This document shows, one piece after another, positions 11,656-22,760 of a DNA stretch of 64,000 bases. The DNA is taken from positions 10,744,173 through 10,808,172 of the forward strand of contig OY829658.1 of NCBI GenBank assembly GCA_963691815.1, in the 5' to 3' direction. This stretch comes from Echiichthys vipera (Eukaryota; Chordata; Actinopteri; Perciformes; Trachinidae). Position numbers and translations under genes: made by a program. The notes beneath the pieces are model-generated. The model saw only the letters and a program-made list of their open reading frames with translations, made no database searches and had not been told where the DNA came from. Position 1 is the first letter of the stretch; every line of letters begins with the position of its first letter.

Positions 11656-12049
11656 TTTTTTAACCTTCTTGTTACAGTACAGTGCATGTCCCATAGCTCT
11701 AGGACCAAAGATCATGGTACTGTCTCGAGTTGAAACTAAATTTGCATTATGGTCATCACTCCATCTTGCAAGCCTTAGCAGCTTTTGGTTTGTTGAATCT
11801 ACTGTAAAATGCCTGGTGAACTATGCCTTTTATCATCAAGAAACCAAATATTTCAGATGAAAGCATTGTGCCAAAATGATCTGGGAGAGTTCTGTGCCAA
11901 ACAGGGTTGGCATCGGGACCACGCTGTTGTAGACTACAAATGTCACTGGACCATTATATCATAGATACACATGTTGAATCAGAGCACCCGAGGATAGATC
12001 CTCTCTCTCTGATTGGATGCACTTAAGAGGGCTGGGCCCAATTTATCTT

Positions 12050-12056
12050 TACCTCA
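12050..12056 (+). promoter_or_regulatory. trim71: let-7 7mer-A1 target site
   Basis: TACCTCA in the context TTTACCTCATAA. It is the most distal let-7 seed match found in the predicted UTR. It is weak on its own, but its presence is in line with the transcript extending past 12 kb. Confidence 0.45.
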
Positions 12057-14397
12057 TAATGATGATGAACATGCAGATTCCACTTGTACTTTGCTACTGT
12101 GCGCAAAGGGTGAGGGGAAGAGGATGTGGCCTCTTTTAAAGATTAACAAATCCGCCTTTTTAACGCACAATAATTACCTTTAATTTCAGCACAATTGACC
12201 AACATTTCAGTGTGCATTGTAGGAAGGTTGGACGTGGAGACAAACTCAACCATTCTGTGCCGGGTTAAACAAACACATCAGATCATATGTCTGTGTGACA
12301 ACAGCTTTGCCTCTTATTTGAGAGGAGCTATTAGCACGTTAATGGCGAGCCAGTTTGATTCCACAGACCCAGCTGCTTTGAGCTCAACATCTAGTTTCAC
12401 CAAGATTGTTTTTCGCTTTTCAGTATTACTCTATGAAATGTTCATTCATGTTGCATCAGTTTTTTTTTTTGTTTTTATTAAAATAGCAGAATTCTATCTT
12501 TAAGATCCTTAGGTCTTCACTCTTAAAGAGGAAAAAAAATCTTTTAAATCTTTTATTTGTTTTTCGTTTTGTTGCATGCTTTAAAAAAAGTCCTTGTGTT
12601 ATATTGACGTCTCTCAGATAGGTGTTGGAAAAACTCAGATGGGGTGGGTAGCTGACTCTTCGGATGGTTTTACCAAAAATATACCCAAAGATGTGTATGT
12701 GTGTGTTAAGATTGCGTTGGATGGGATTAACCTTTGACCTTTGCGATTGTATTTCCTGTTCTCAAGAGGCTCTGCAGAGCACAACCTGCTCAGCCGGCCA
12801 AGCCTCGATTCCTGAGAAACAATAGGCAGAGTTATCAGATAAATGCAGAAGGCTGGTACACCCCTCGGCCATTAGTGCTTAATTTACTTCACCTCCCTCT
12901 AGTATGCGTAATATGGGTAGACATGTTAACATATTGTCCTTTCACGCTTGAGTCCTGTAACTTTAGGAAGCCGTAGAAGCTTCCTTTTGAGTGTAGATTT
13001 ACCTTCCCAACCATGATGAAGCCATAAGGCGGCCATTTTGTGTTTGACCTAGTGACGGGAACTCTCTTACTGTCATTCTTAGAAGCAGCTAGGTTTCTCC
13101 AGCACAAACTAGCAATCAGCTTCCTTCCTCATCTTTATTGTAAGAATCCAGGAAGTGTGGTGATAGCTGCTGAGCAAGTGATCGGTTGACTGCACTCCTG
13201 TTCGGTGGCTTGTTTTTTTTTTTTGTTTGTTTTTTCCATTGGGCCCCTGTGGTTTTTGTCCACCATTTTATTGCTGGCCTCACGGCTTTAAGAGAGAAAA
13301 GGCAAAGCTGCACCAGGTGAAGTGTGCAAGGTCGTAGACCTCCTTTTACTGATTGTATACTCTAAAGACAGAAAGACAAAAAAAAAAAATTAGAAAGGAA
13401 AAAAATAAAACTCAGGTAGTTCTCAGCAGCCCTGCCCTGCAGGTGTCTTATTGAAACGTGTCCCATAGTGATGATGTAGTGACCCCCCCCTTATGACCTC
13501 TCAGTACTAGTCTGATTCTTTGTGTGCCCATTTACATATTATAAAACATTATTTCTAAATCTGAAACAGTAACGCTTTCGATTAGTTTCCCCTGATTAAT
13601 ATTTTCTTTGTTTTTGCCAATTTCTGTTTTCTTTTACAAAAAGTACAAATACTTCACACCACTTGATGTTCATTTTCCCTTTTAGAATGTATTTTGTGAA
13701 GAAAAGGGTTAAATGGGATCTTGTTGATGCTCACTCGCTACAACCAGCTGCTGGTCGCATTACGAGACAGGACACAGAAAACGCTTTTCCTTCAACATTT
13801 GGTGCTAAATGTTCCACACCAGCAATACTTTGTATGTATGAGGTGGAATCATGTGGCTGTAGTGGAACATGCAGCACCGCGTTCATTTATAATCCAGCTT
13901 TAATGTCAGCCTCCCCCGATGGGAGGTGTTTTGCCTGAGGGCCTGACAGCTAGCTCATCTTTTCCAAGAATCATGTTTGCGTTGTCCTGTTCCTCCAGCA
14001 GCTGGATGTTTGTGGAGTGGATATTGTGTTTGTGCGCTGCATCTGTGTTGTGTAAGCAGAAATCGACTGAATGTATCCTCCTAACAGTCCAAGAGGCGGG
14101 GCGAGCCAGTGTGGCCAGCTGAGTTTAGATGGTTGCTGCTGGCACTTCCTCATCCAGGCAGTTTTATGTGTGTATGTGTCTGTGTGTGTGTGTGTGTGTT
14201 TGTGTGGACCAGCACACCTTCCCTCCCTATTTACACACACTCACACATTATGCTGAGGTTAAGTGCAGATGTCAGGTCTTCAGTCTAAATAAGGCAGAGG
14301 AGACTATAATATATTGGCCACCTGCTGCTCACTCCGTACTCCGTGGACTTTAAACATTTTCCTATGCAGTTTTTTGTTTGTTTTTTGTTTACACTTC

Positions 14398-14403
14398 AAT
14401 AAA
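14398..14403 (+). terminator. trim71: Candidate trim71 polyadenylation signal
   Basis: AATAAA is followed within 30 bases by a T/GT-rich stretch (GTTGTATTTCTTTGAC, then CTGTGACTCTTTCTTT), the usual layout of a vertebrate poly(A) site. It is the first well-formed AATAAA with such a downstream element after the let-7 sites. Assignment to trim71 is inferred because no other + strand gene ends here. Confidence 0.5.
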
Positions 14404-16146
14404 GTTGTATTTCTTTGACTTCAAACACTGTGACTCTTTCTTTCCTTTTAAAGGTCCCATATTGTAAAAAATATTTTTTAATGGGGCTGATTCATGACTC
14501 AAAGTAATGTCCAGATCATATAGGTGACTCCAAGAGGTTAATATATACAAGTATCACCTACATTAGACGGCAAACAAAACAAAAGACACTCAGGATGATC
14601 TGGTGCAAGCTGTCATTAAAAACCAATCAAAATCTGTCAAACTATTCTTGACTTAATAAAAATGTATTCAGGAAATATCTGATTCAAATGGTGTATGTGT
14701 ATTAGTGGTGGATTTCTGGGCCTAACTTGTTACAGCATGCCTCATATAGGCCTATTTAAAAGACATGGCCTCATGTACATCTTTACCCACAGTCAGGTGT
14801 AACATGGACTGTCACCCCCCCCTAGTGGAGACGACAGGAAGAAAGCTTCTTGAGGTGAGAGAGGCCCAATAACAATATCTGTAATCTATCATCAGCTAAT
14901 TAGAAGAGGGGGACTACCAAACCTATTGTAATGGTAAAAATGAGTAACCCACACATTAGTCACTCCTAATCATTTGTTGATAATGTCTAACAGGATCCTA
15001 ATACACCTGTTTCACAGCAGCCGTGGTGACAGGTCTTTTAATCAGTGTGATTAATCCCACCTGCCCTTTCCCCACTGAGACATGTCAAAATGCAAAATGT
15101 GTGCCTGTGAAAAATGTCAAGTTTCTTTTGAGTATTCGAACAATTACCTACCTTTACTGAGCAATGTGCTCCCAGTGCCAGATGGATTAATACTGACAAG
15201 AAACCCCAATGTTTTTTTCCATGGGGGTCAGAATGGGACTCAGTTGTAGTTCCCTGCCTCCACAACTTGATGTCAGCAGTGTTACGTTTCAGTTTAACCA
15301 CGAGAACAACACTGTGGGATCATGCTACCGTACAGTCTATCAATGAATGATGTTAATCCGATCAGGAGGAGGACTGGAGAAGAATGTTGTGTGTGAAATG
15401 TGGAACATCTGTGTGAATGAGATCTCTTTCTGTGTGAAGTGTCTTCTTTTCAGGACTTAGGTAGCAGAGAGGAGGTGTGAGGCGGTGAGAGAAGTGGCTG
15501 TTTGGACCGAGATGAGTCGTGAACTGCAGGTTTGCAAATTACTATGACACGACACAGCACAGCGTCTCTGATCAAACCCAACAGCAGGCTGCTGGGACCT
15601 CAAACATCCCCCCACCCACGTCAGCACTGAGCTGGGAAAGCAGGAGCAGAGGACCACCTGTATGTGCGAGCCCCCGACAGATGGCAGGGAGGTCCTGGGT
15701 TGGTGTGTGTTTGCGTGGATGTCTGTAATGGTATGAGTGACTGTACGTGGCTCTCAGAGGATCCAATTAGCTGAAGCAGACTGAGAAGGTGCCACAGAGT
15801 ACACAGATCCACATTGTTTCGCTTTGGTGCGGCACAAACTCTGCTGCTTTGCCAGAGTCAGCCGGCAGCATCAGTCACCTTCAGTCGCCACAGGGCTGGA
15901 TTACATGTTCATAGTTTTATTCCATGTGTTTGCACTGAGCATTAAGAAGATGTTAAAAGGCCCAGAGGCTATAGAGCCCTCCATTATAGATGATAATTAA
16001 AACACATAAGCATATGAGTAAATTGTGCCAAATAAGCTATGTAAGTGAACCAATAAATCATTGTTTTTAGCAATTATTTAAACTCAAATTTACTTTTATG
16101 AACTTTCATTCATCAAAAATTATAGAAATGTGTTAATAAATAAAAG
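14404..16146. other. Intergenic, no gene seen
   Basis: No exon or RNA gene is recognisable. A stretch starting near 14452 with AAAGGTCCCATATTGTAAAA resembles the edge of a fish dispersed repeat known to me from recall. The segment near 15440-15760 is more GC-rich, with short open frames on both strands and no domain. Confidence 0.6.
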
Positions 16147-16296
16147 AGCAGTGTGGTGGTAAGCACTGGCGTCTCACAACAAGAGGGTTGCTGGTTCAAG
16201 TCTGGGCTGGGGCCCTTCTGTCACGCCTGATGTCAGCTGGGATCGGCTCCAGCCCCCCGCAACCCCCGACAGGGACAAGCGGTTGAAGATGGATGT
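16147..16296 (+). repeat. tRNA-derived SINE, internally deleted copy
   Basis: The head has an A-box-like GTGGTAAGCACTGGCG and a B-box-like GGTTCAAGTCTGGG. It then jumps from CCCTTCTGT straight to the tail GATGTCAGCTGGGATCGGCT and ends at ACAAGCGGTTGAAGATGG. The central domain (GTTTGCATGTTCTCCCCGTG) seen in the copy at 61623 is missing. Head, core and tail resemble the V-SINE/DANA-like fish superfamily by recall. Confidence 0.8.
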
Positions 16297-16454
16297 TAAT
16301 AAATAAGTCTTTCTTCATTTCATAATGACATTTTCCACAATTACACTTTTGTTTAATGGCACATTTTATTTTATGTTGTTTTTCTTTATGTAACTTTTAA
16401 TTAAATAAGGTCAGTTTTCTTATTCTGGCAGATAACTAACTAATACAATCATCT

Positions 16455-16980
16455 AAACCAGAAACTACACAATTGAATTTGTTCCAGCAGAAATGTTATC
16501 TGAAATTGGGAAGAAATGAACAAAATCTACAACCAACATTACAATTTTCCCTGATGTTAGCATGGAGCTACATGTTGCTGTGGACTGTAACGGAGTATAG
16601 CGGCACTTTCTACTCCGAGAAACGTTCAATAAAAGCATCTTAACCAAAAATGTACACAATTAAACATGTTAAGGCAGGTCCATGATGCCAAATTAAAGAG
16701 AAATTAACAACCTAGGCAACTCAGATGACAGTTGTATCTGGCATTAGCATGTAGCCATATCTAGTAGTGGACTGTAACGAAGTTTCGCAGCACTTTCTTT
16801 GTGGAAAAAACATTAATTAAAGCTTTGTTACCAAAAACTACAGAATTAAAAATGTTTCACCAGGCACTTGATGTAAAATTGAAAACAACATACCTGGGTT
16901 ACAGCCTTTTTTACAGTCTATGGTTACACCTAGGTTTACCTGCCGTTAGCATTTAGCTAATCTAGTAGTGTACGTGATGT
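16455..16980. repeat. Diverged tandem repeat, unit about 187-202 bp
   Basis: A recurring block contains TTAGCAT(G/T)(G/T)AG, then TAGTGGACTGTAACG or similar, then CAGCACTTTCT, then ACCAAAAACTACAGAATTAA. The TTAGCAT landmark recurs at about 16556, 16743 and 16945. A partial unit precedes the first landmark (ACCAGAAACTACACAATTG, from about 16457). Units are clearly diverged, so the array is old. Confidence 0.65.
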
Positions 16981-17243
16981 AAACACGGATTGATGTGACT
17001 CTGAGCCGAGAGTATAAATGATTTTTGGAAACTAAGTGTTCAGAACGGTCTGAAAGGTTGTTGCTCACAGGGGTTACTTGTACATGTGTTTACTGCATTA
17101 TTTGAAGCTTTGGCCACATTTGATATTCATCTGACACTGTAACACTATATTTATGACTGACAATAAGGGAAAGCACAATAGTTCTCCATTAATCACTTCT
17201 CAAACACTTTCGGGCCTCATATGAAGCATCTCAGTACCTGTTT

Positions 17244-17265
17244 CCCCCCCCCCCCCCCCCCCCCC
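17244..17265. repeat. Poly(C) tract, 22 bases
   Basis: Uninterrupted C run. Similar homopolymers occur at 37557-37579 (23 G) and 44233-44250 (18 C). Length in the assembly may be unreliable. Confidence 0.95.
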
Positions 17266-18204
17266 AAATAAAAAGTGGTTTTGAGTCACCGACCGTCATC
17301 AGATTTGAGACTTAAATCTAACTTTGAGTAATTCCCATCATAGATGAGTCCATTACCTCTGGAATACCATTCCTTTTGAGCAGGTCAGAGCATACAGTAT
17401 GACACAGGACCTTGATGGTTGAGACACTGAAGTGTGGGCAGTTAGATTGACCCTTCCCGCACAGAGCAGACCGAGCAGCTGACGCAGTCTTGACGTCAAG
17501 GTGAGGTAGGGAGTGACGTAGACGAGGCTCCAGAAGAATGTTGTTCCCCCAAGGTGCCTTCATGTCCAATTTCTCCCTGGTCCTGAGGAGAGTCATCCCT
17601 CAGAGTTGAGGTAGTATCAGAAAAGAGGAACTGAGGAGGGGGCAGATGTGTGGCCTCAGAGGAGGGAGGGAAACAGAAAGACAGACATTGATTTTGTCTT
17701 GTATTTCACACTCTTCAAAGACTTTTAGCATCTTGACTCCAACTCACATCCAAGACATGTTTGCGCCCTGTCTCATCAAGGAGACAACCACAGAGCAACA
17801 TGAGATAATGAGCCTTTTCAGCCGGAAAAATAACAAGACGCACAAAGTGAAAACATCGAGAGCAACTTTTTGTTATTGGTTATTGGTGGATTTGAGAAAA
17901 ACAATTTGTGCCTTGGCAGAATTTCTGTCATTTCACTTCATATAACATGCTCCTCTCTTCTTATATCCATTCACATTTCTTTACGCACATTTTTAAGTAT
18001 TACATTAGAGAAGCAGTATGAAAATTGCTAAGTTTTATAAATCTTCCTTAATTGCGCAAGAAAGGTTTTATGCTTAATTGAGGTATAAATGGGATATGGA
18101 AAACCTTTGCTAAATATATTTTTATTTTGCTCTCTGCGTCTTCCTGGTTATTATAATAATTTGCCTTTGTTTTCTCACAGCCACTGTAGCTGACATGAAA
18201 GCAA
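17266..18204. other. Intergenic, no gene seen
   Basis: AT-rich sequence with short open frames on both strands and no recognisable domain, RNA or repeat family. TGAGGTAGTA at about 17607 was examined and rejected as a let-7 gene. Confidence 0.6.
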
Positions 18205-18570
18205 CAATTAAAGGGGACGTATCAGGAAAAACTCACACGTATATGAAATGTCTATCAATCCACAAATTGAAAAAAAGACAACTCAGTCAGTTTTGTGGGC
18301 TGTCTAGATGGAAAGGCGGGATTCAAGAAGCCATTCAGATTTGGCTCCTACGTTCTAATGAACCTGTCACATGCAGGCTCACTAGAACATACCGTCCCCC
18401 ATCTTTGTATCTCCACCCACGGCTTCAGAACCACCTTTGAAAAGGTGTACCATATTCTTCTCGTCGGCAACTCAGAGCAGACTGTGCTTTTTCAGGAGGG
18501 GAGCTTAAAGAAACAGGCGTTTGAAATAAAGTGTTTCAGACAGTAGGTGAATACATGTATATTCAGACGG
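18205..18570. repeat. Dispersed fish repeat (class uncertain)
   Basis: Begins near AATTAAAGGGGACGTATCAG and includes GGAGCTTAAAGAAACAGGCG and TGTATATTCAGACGGACAGAG. These resemble a repeat common in percomorph genomes (recall). I see no clean terminal repeats. Open frames here are not gene-like. Confidence 0.5.
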
Positions 18571-18671
18571 ACAGAGAAATAATGTGCTGGGCTCAATGCA
18601 GACTTTTAAAAGTGGCTGAAAAACAACAGAAAACTGAAAATATGGCCATCTTATAAGATAAGATAATTAAT

Positions 18672-19279
18672 GGCGCACTCACACTGTCCATCCGTACCGT
18701 GCCCAAGCACGTTTCACGGCTAAAGTCTAGTTCGTTTGACCAGTGTGAATGCAGGCGTATCGCGTCCAGGTGCAGTACGGTTGCTGTCCAAGGCCTGTTT
18801 GGGAGAGGTGGGCTTTTGTAAAGCACGTTTGCACATGTACGAGCACGAGCGTGCGCACGTGTACGAGCACGAGGCCTACAGCGGTTCTGACGTCATTTTA
18901 TGTGCGCGTTCGGACATACTGTAGAAAAAAGAAGGACGGACCATGCGCGGACATTTAAAACAATAGAGGTGAAAGGTTCATGTTGGTGTGATGCGGAGGT
19001 GGAGTGTTTACTGCAGAGTTGGTCGATGAAAATATTCAAAAACAGTCGACAAGACGCACAAAAACTCCGAGGTCTATGGAAAGATTGTAAACAAAGCGAC
19101 GCATCGCGATGACGTCATCAATGCATGTGACGTGTTACGGCGTGATGACGTATAGGCATCAAAGAAGCATTCGCCGAGGCCCAGGCAGTGTGAGTACAAA
19201 CGGGCCTGGCCCGTGGGGGGAGAGGGGGCAAGTACCCTAAAGCACGGGGCACGGTACGGATGGACAGTGTGAGTGCGCC
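18672..19279. mobile_element. Inverted-repeat element with perfect 33-bp TIRs (608 bp)
   Basis: Left terminus 18672-18704 (starts GGCGCACTCACACTGTCCAT) is the exact reverse complement of 19247-19279 over 33 bases. There is no transposase frame inside, so it looks like a non-autonomous MITE or foldback element. The interior is GC- and CpG-rich for this region. It carries a near-repeat of GTACGAGCACGAG (about 18838 and 18861) and two perfect cyclic-AMP response motifs TGACGTCA at 18888 and 19110. No clear target-site duplication is visible, so the superfamily is undetermined. Confidence 0.85.
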
Positions 19280-20765
19280 CTTAGATACTATGCAGTTATC
19301 CCTCAGAGTAATAATCAAGCTGTGGTATAAAAGACCCCAGAAGTTACTCTGTTTGTGAGTTGAATCCATTTATACATTTGTTCACAAAGTTGATGGGTTA
19401 GTTAAACAACTGGTCGAACAACTTAACCTGCTTCACGCGTTGTCTCTAAAACATTCCCATTCGGCTGTCTGAAAAATATTACTTTGGGGTGCATGTTTAG
19501 CTGTTTACGCTCGAAAGTGGTTGTCACTGAGGGCAACCAAAGGCCAAGAAAGAACATAACTAACTATGAAATGAGCATAATAATGGGACCTATATTACTT
19601 GCCCAACTGAACCAAATCGCTGAAGACCTCTCCATTTTTCTCTCTTAGATAGGTTACATGGTCAAGGCAGCTTGTTTTTTTCCCCGGTTAGCAACCTGTA
19701 CTTCTTCTACCCTTTTTTACTGGCAGAGCTACTTCTGATTAGACTACACTCTAGATTAGTTCTTTCACTACAAATCAGTTAATGGAAACGTGTCTAACTC
19801 ACATTGTTTTTTGCGACTTCTTAAAAGTTTGCTTGAAATAGTTTTGATCATTGAATCATGGCTTGAGTTACCCTCCATGTCTTAATGTGTGTCATGTAAT
19901 GTCAGCAGTGTCAGTTCTTTGTTGCCTCGTTCATGCCTGTTGTCACACTGTGAACGGAGCTGTGGACAGAAATGTACAGACAGAGTCTGCTAAAAATAAG
20001 GTGTAAAAATCATCCTTATGTTGTTTAGTGTTGCTGCTGAGCTGATTTGCCGCATGCCAAGAAATGATCTCATTTACTGTTCGTTTTACCATCATATCCC
20101 CTTCGCCCTTTTCAAATATATTCTGTTGGGTAGATTCTGTCTTACTCATAACTGTCTTAAATTACAATGGAATCGGTTTTGTATCAACCGTAGAAATGAG
20201 CAGCCACTTTAAAGACAATTAGTCTTGTCCGCATGCAGAGACATTCACATACACACTTACGCACACCCACTTCGACAAGCATCCAGAATGCAGCTACATA
20301 TGCATGCGCACGCTCTTCTACTCGACGTGGCGACGAGAGAAATTGACAAAACGCAAAAAGATGATGTCCACTTTTGTGCCGAGGCAGACTGAGGTGACAC
20401 GCGGAGTCCTCTTTGGTTCATTGCCCTCCAAGAGACAGTTTTTTCGGTGAACCCTTTCAAGGGAGACAGGACAGATGAGTTTGCATGGCACTGTGTTGAC
20501 GTAGACAGTGTGGGCCGAGTGGATACCTGCATTACCTGATCGCTCACTGATTCATTTCTTTCACAGATGATTTGGATCTTTATCCTCCTCCCCTCCTGTC
20601 AGTGAGTCATGGCAACCCCACTATAGCGGCGTCGTCAGGCAGAATGCGATTGAATGTGAATAATGTGGGGGGAGCATAAACCAGTGATAGGATCGTAGAC
20701 TCACCACGCCCTTGTAACCTCAAGTTTACTCTCCCTCGTCATCATGCATCAGAGACGTTTGTTAG

Positions 20766-20766
<1 letters not shown>
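19280..20766. other. Intergenic, no gene seen
   Basis: No coding exon, RNA or well-bounded transposon recognised. Open frames of up to about 96 codons near 20257-20547 (- strand) have no family resemblance. Confidence 0.6.

Positions 20767-20825
<59 letters not shown>
20767..20825. repeat. (CA)n microsatellite, 59 bp
   Basis: Uninterrupted CA dinucleotides. It is one of over a dozen long CA/TG tracts in the window, at the high density typical of teleost intergenic DNA. Confidence 0.97.
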
Positions 20826-20827
<2 letters not shown>

Positions 20828-22639
20828 GTCCTAGCTATTACAACAGGCAGTGGACTGAGATCCATACAAAGCGACAGATGCAAGATGGAGCCACGTAAGA
20901 GCTCATTGACCTCTGCTCTGTTGCGGGCGCTGTGTTCACTGGTACAAATTACCCGTTCATCCGCCCCTTGCATCCTCCCAGACCGAATGTGGATCACTGC
21001 ATCTCCTGCACAGATATAGCACGCTCCTGTCCAGAAATCTGAGTCCTTTCATGCGTGTACATGCTGGCAAAGAGAGAAATAACCACAGAGGAAGTGAGGG
21101 AGAGAGAATATGAAGTTCTGCTGCGGATTCTATTTAAAGCCGACAAAGCGAGGACGTGTATGTCTTTGGAGTTATTGCTGCTCTGATGTGTCCTCTCTAG
21201 GAACTTTTGTGAATCACATTTTTAAATTCTTGGTATGAAGGAGCCCACGTAACTGACAAAATGCAGTAACCAGACAGGTCAAAGATAGAACTACAGTAAA
21301 TGCATCATGAAATTATATACGGTATGCAAACACACTGAGCACAAGCATTTTCTTCTTAAAACACAAGCCATTGAACTCAAGTCATCGTCCATGTACTGTA
21401 CTGCATGTACTGCATCACTATATGAAACTTAAGTGTTTCAGCAAGCAAGCACATACTACGTTGTTGGTTCTTCGGTTAATGTGTAAGGATTCTTAACTGC
21501 AGAGGTTTGGTGTTATTTGGAGCAGTATTAGTGGTTAAAAAAGACGTTTAAATGCGTTCAACTCACTGCCTATCGAGCTAATCCTTGTTAGCTGCATTTG
21601 GCTGCACCTGTTAGCGCCTGTCCCGGATTTCTCCGCTAGCTTTCGTGCACAAAAAAAAGGTCTCGATGGCTTATTTGATGAGTGCATTTGTATAAAAAAG
21701 AGCCTGGGAAGATGTGTGTGATTTCATGTCTCTTCTCTCATAATGTAAAAAAACCCCCCTCAAAACTGCTAATTTGCGTTAGCTAGCTAACTTTGTTAGT
21801 GTTAGCTTTCCTGCAAAAATGCTTGAGCTACTGTTACAAAAGTATAAACAGCAAAGAGTTTTGTTAAGATAGTCATCTACTTCATTTTTTTTTAAGTTAT
21901 GGTAAGATAAGAGGGATAAAACAAGATGTTTGAAAAATACACCTTTCCCTGTAATTATTTCAGCAACAGTTTGATGAAAATACCTATTTCCTTTAATTTT
22001 AGGTATAAATATTTACCTTATTGATTTATTGTGTTTTTGGCATTTGTCTTGCCCCAAGATATCTATCAGTCTCTCCAGAGAGTGGTTTCATTTCACCATG
22101 TGTCTGTGTTTTGTATTGTTTAACCAGCCAATTTGTCATTCCCTAACTCCTCTTGTTTGTTACACACCTCCTCGAAGTCAGTCAAGCATAAATAAGTGTG
22201 CTGCTGTCAATATGATAATCTTATTATTTATTCATTCAGCATTTCTGTCTCAGTGTGTCTCATATGGAAACACCCAGGGGGAGCTAAAGTCAAAAAACAA
22301 ACAGATTTTCCGTGTTGCCACAGTGTGAAAAGGTCAGCACAAGCACACCCTGGCCATTACACGGACAGAGATCAAACACTCATTTTTTCTGCGTCTCCAT
22401 CCGTTGTGTTCTCTTCTGTCGTTCGTTTTATCTGCCACTCATTCATAGATTTTTCTGTTTGAACAAAAGGATTTCTTTCGCTCTGATGACAGCAGAAGAC
22501 CCAGTGGAGAAGTGCATCAAAGCTTATTTCATGTCATGGTGCAAATGCCTGTTTTTCATTTTATTTTATTTTATTACAAAACTCTGACTGGCTTTAGAGG
22601 AAGGCACTGGGTATTTGGAAGACGGGCCCATTAGCCAAC
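20826..22639. other. Intergenic, no gene seen
   Basis: AT-rich. Repeated GCTAGCT/TTAGCT words near 21580-21830 suggest an old dispersed repeat without definable ends. No supported gene. Confidence 0.55.
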
Positions 22640-22760
22640 TTACTTCTTGAGTCTGGAGGTCACCAAAATCAAAGAGCTTCATCCTTTTGGGGACCACAAA
22701 AAAAAAAATATCAGGGCAATCCACCGACTAGTTGTTGATATATTTTCAGATCGCCATCAC
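22640..22760 (-). repeat. Fragment of dispersed fish repeat
   Basis: TTTTGGGGACCACA and GGGCAATCCACCGACTAGTT followed by TTGATATATTTTCAG resemble, in reverse orientation, the kind of repeat at 31435-31910 (CCATGAAATTTTGTACAGA, TGGTCCACGGGATTATTATG). Family membership is by recall; the fragment is short and degraded. Confidence 0.45.

Larger units (their letters stand above)
9333..14420 (+). other. trim71: trim71 3' UTR (predicted, about 5 kb)
   Basis: Sequence between the trim71 stop and the AATAAA at 14398, with no coding potential or splice-dependent exon. Let-7 and miR-125 sites spread from 9654 to 12056 argue that the UTR reaches at least 12.1 kb in window coordinates. AATAAA at 10229 and 13404 could give shorter forms. 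The end near 14420 is inferred; the last 2 kb may be intergenic. A long 3' UTR is normal for vertebrate trim71. Confidence 0.65.

Noticed and set aside
17600..17630. TGAGGTAGTA, the first ten bases of let-7, in TTGAGGTAGTATCAG
   Set aside because: The match ends after ten bases and there is no complementary arm within hairpin distance, so it is not a let-7 gene. Ten-base matches to any known miRNA are expected by chance in 64 kb.
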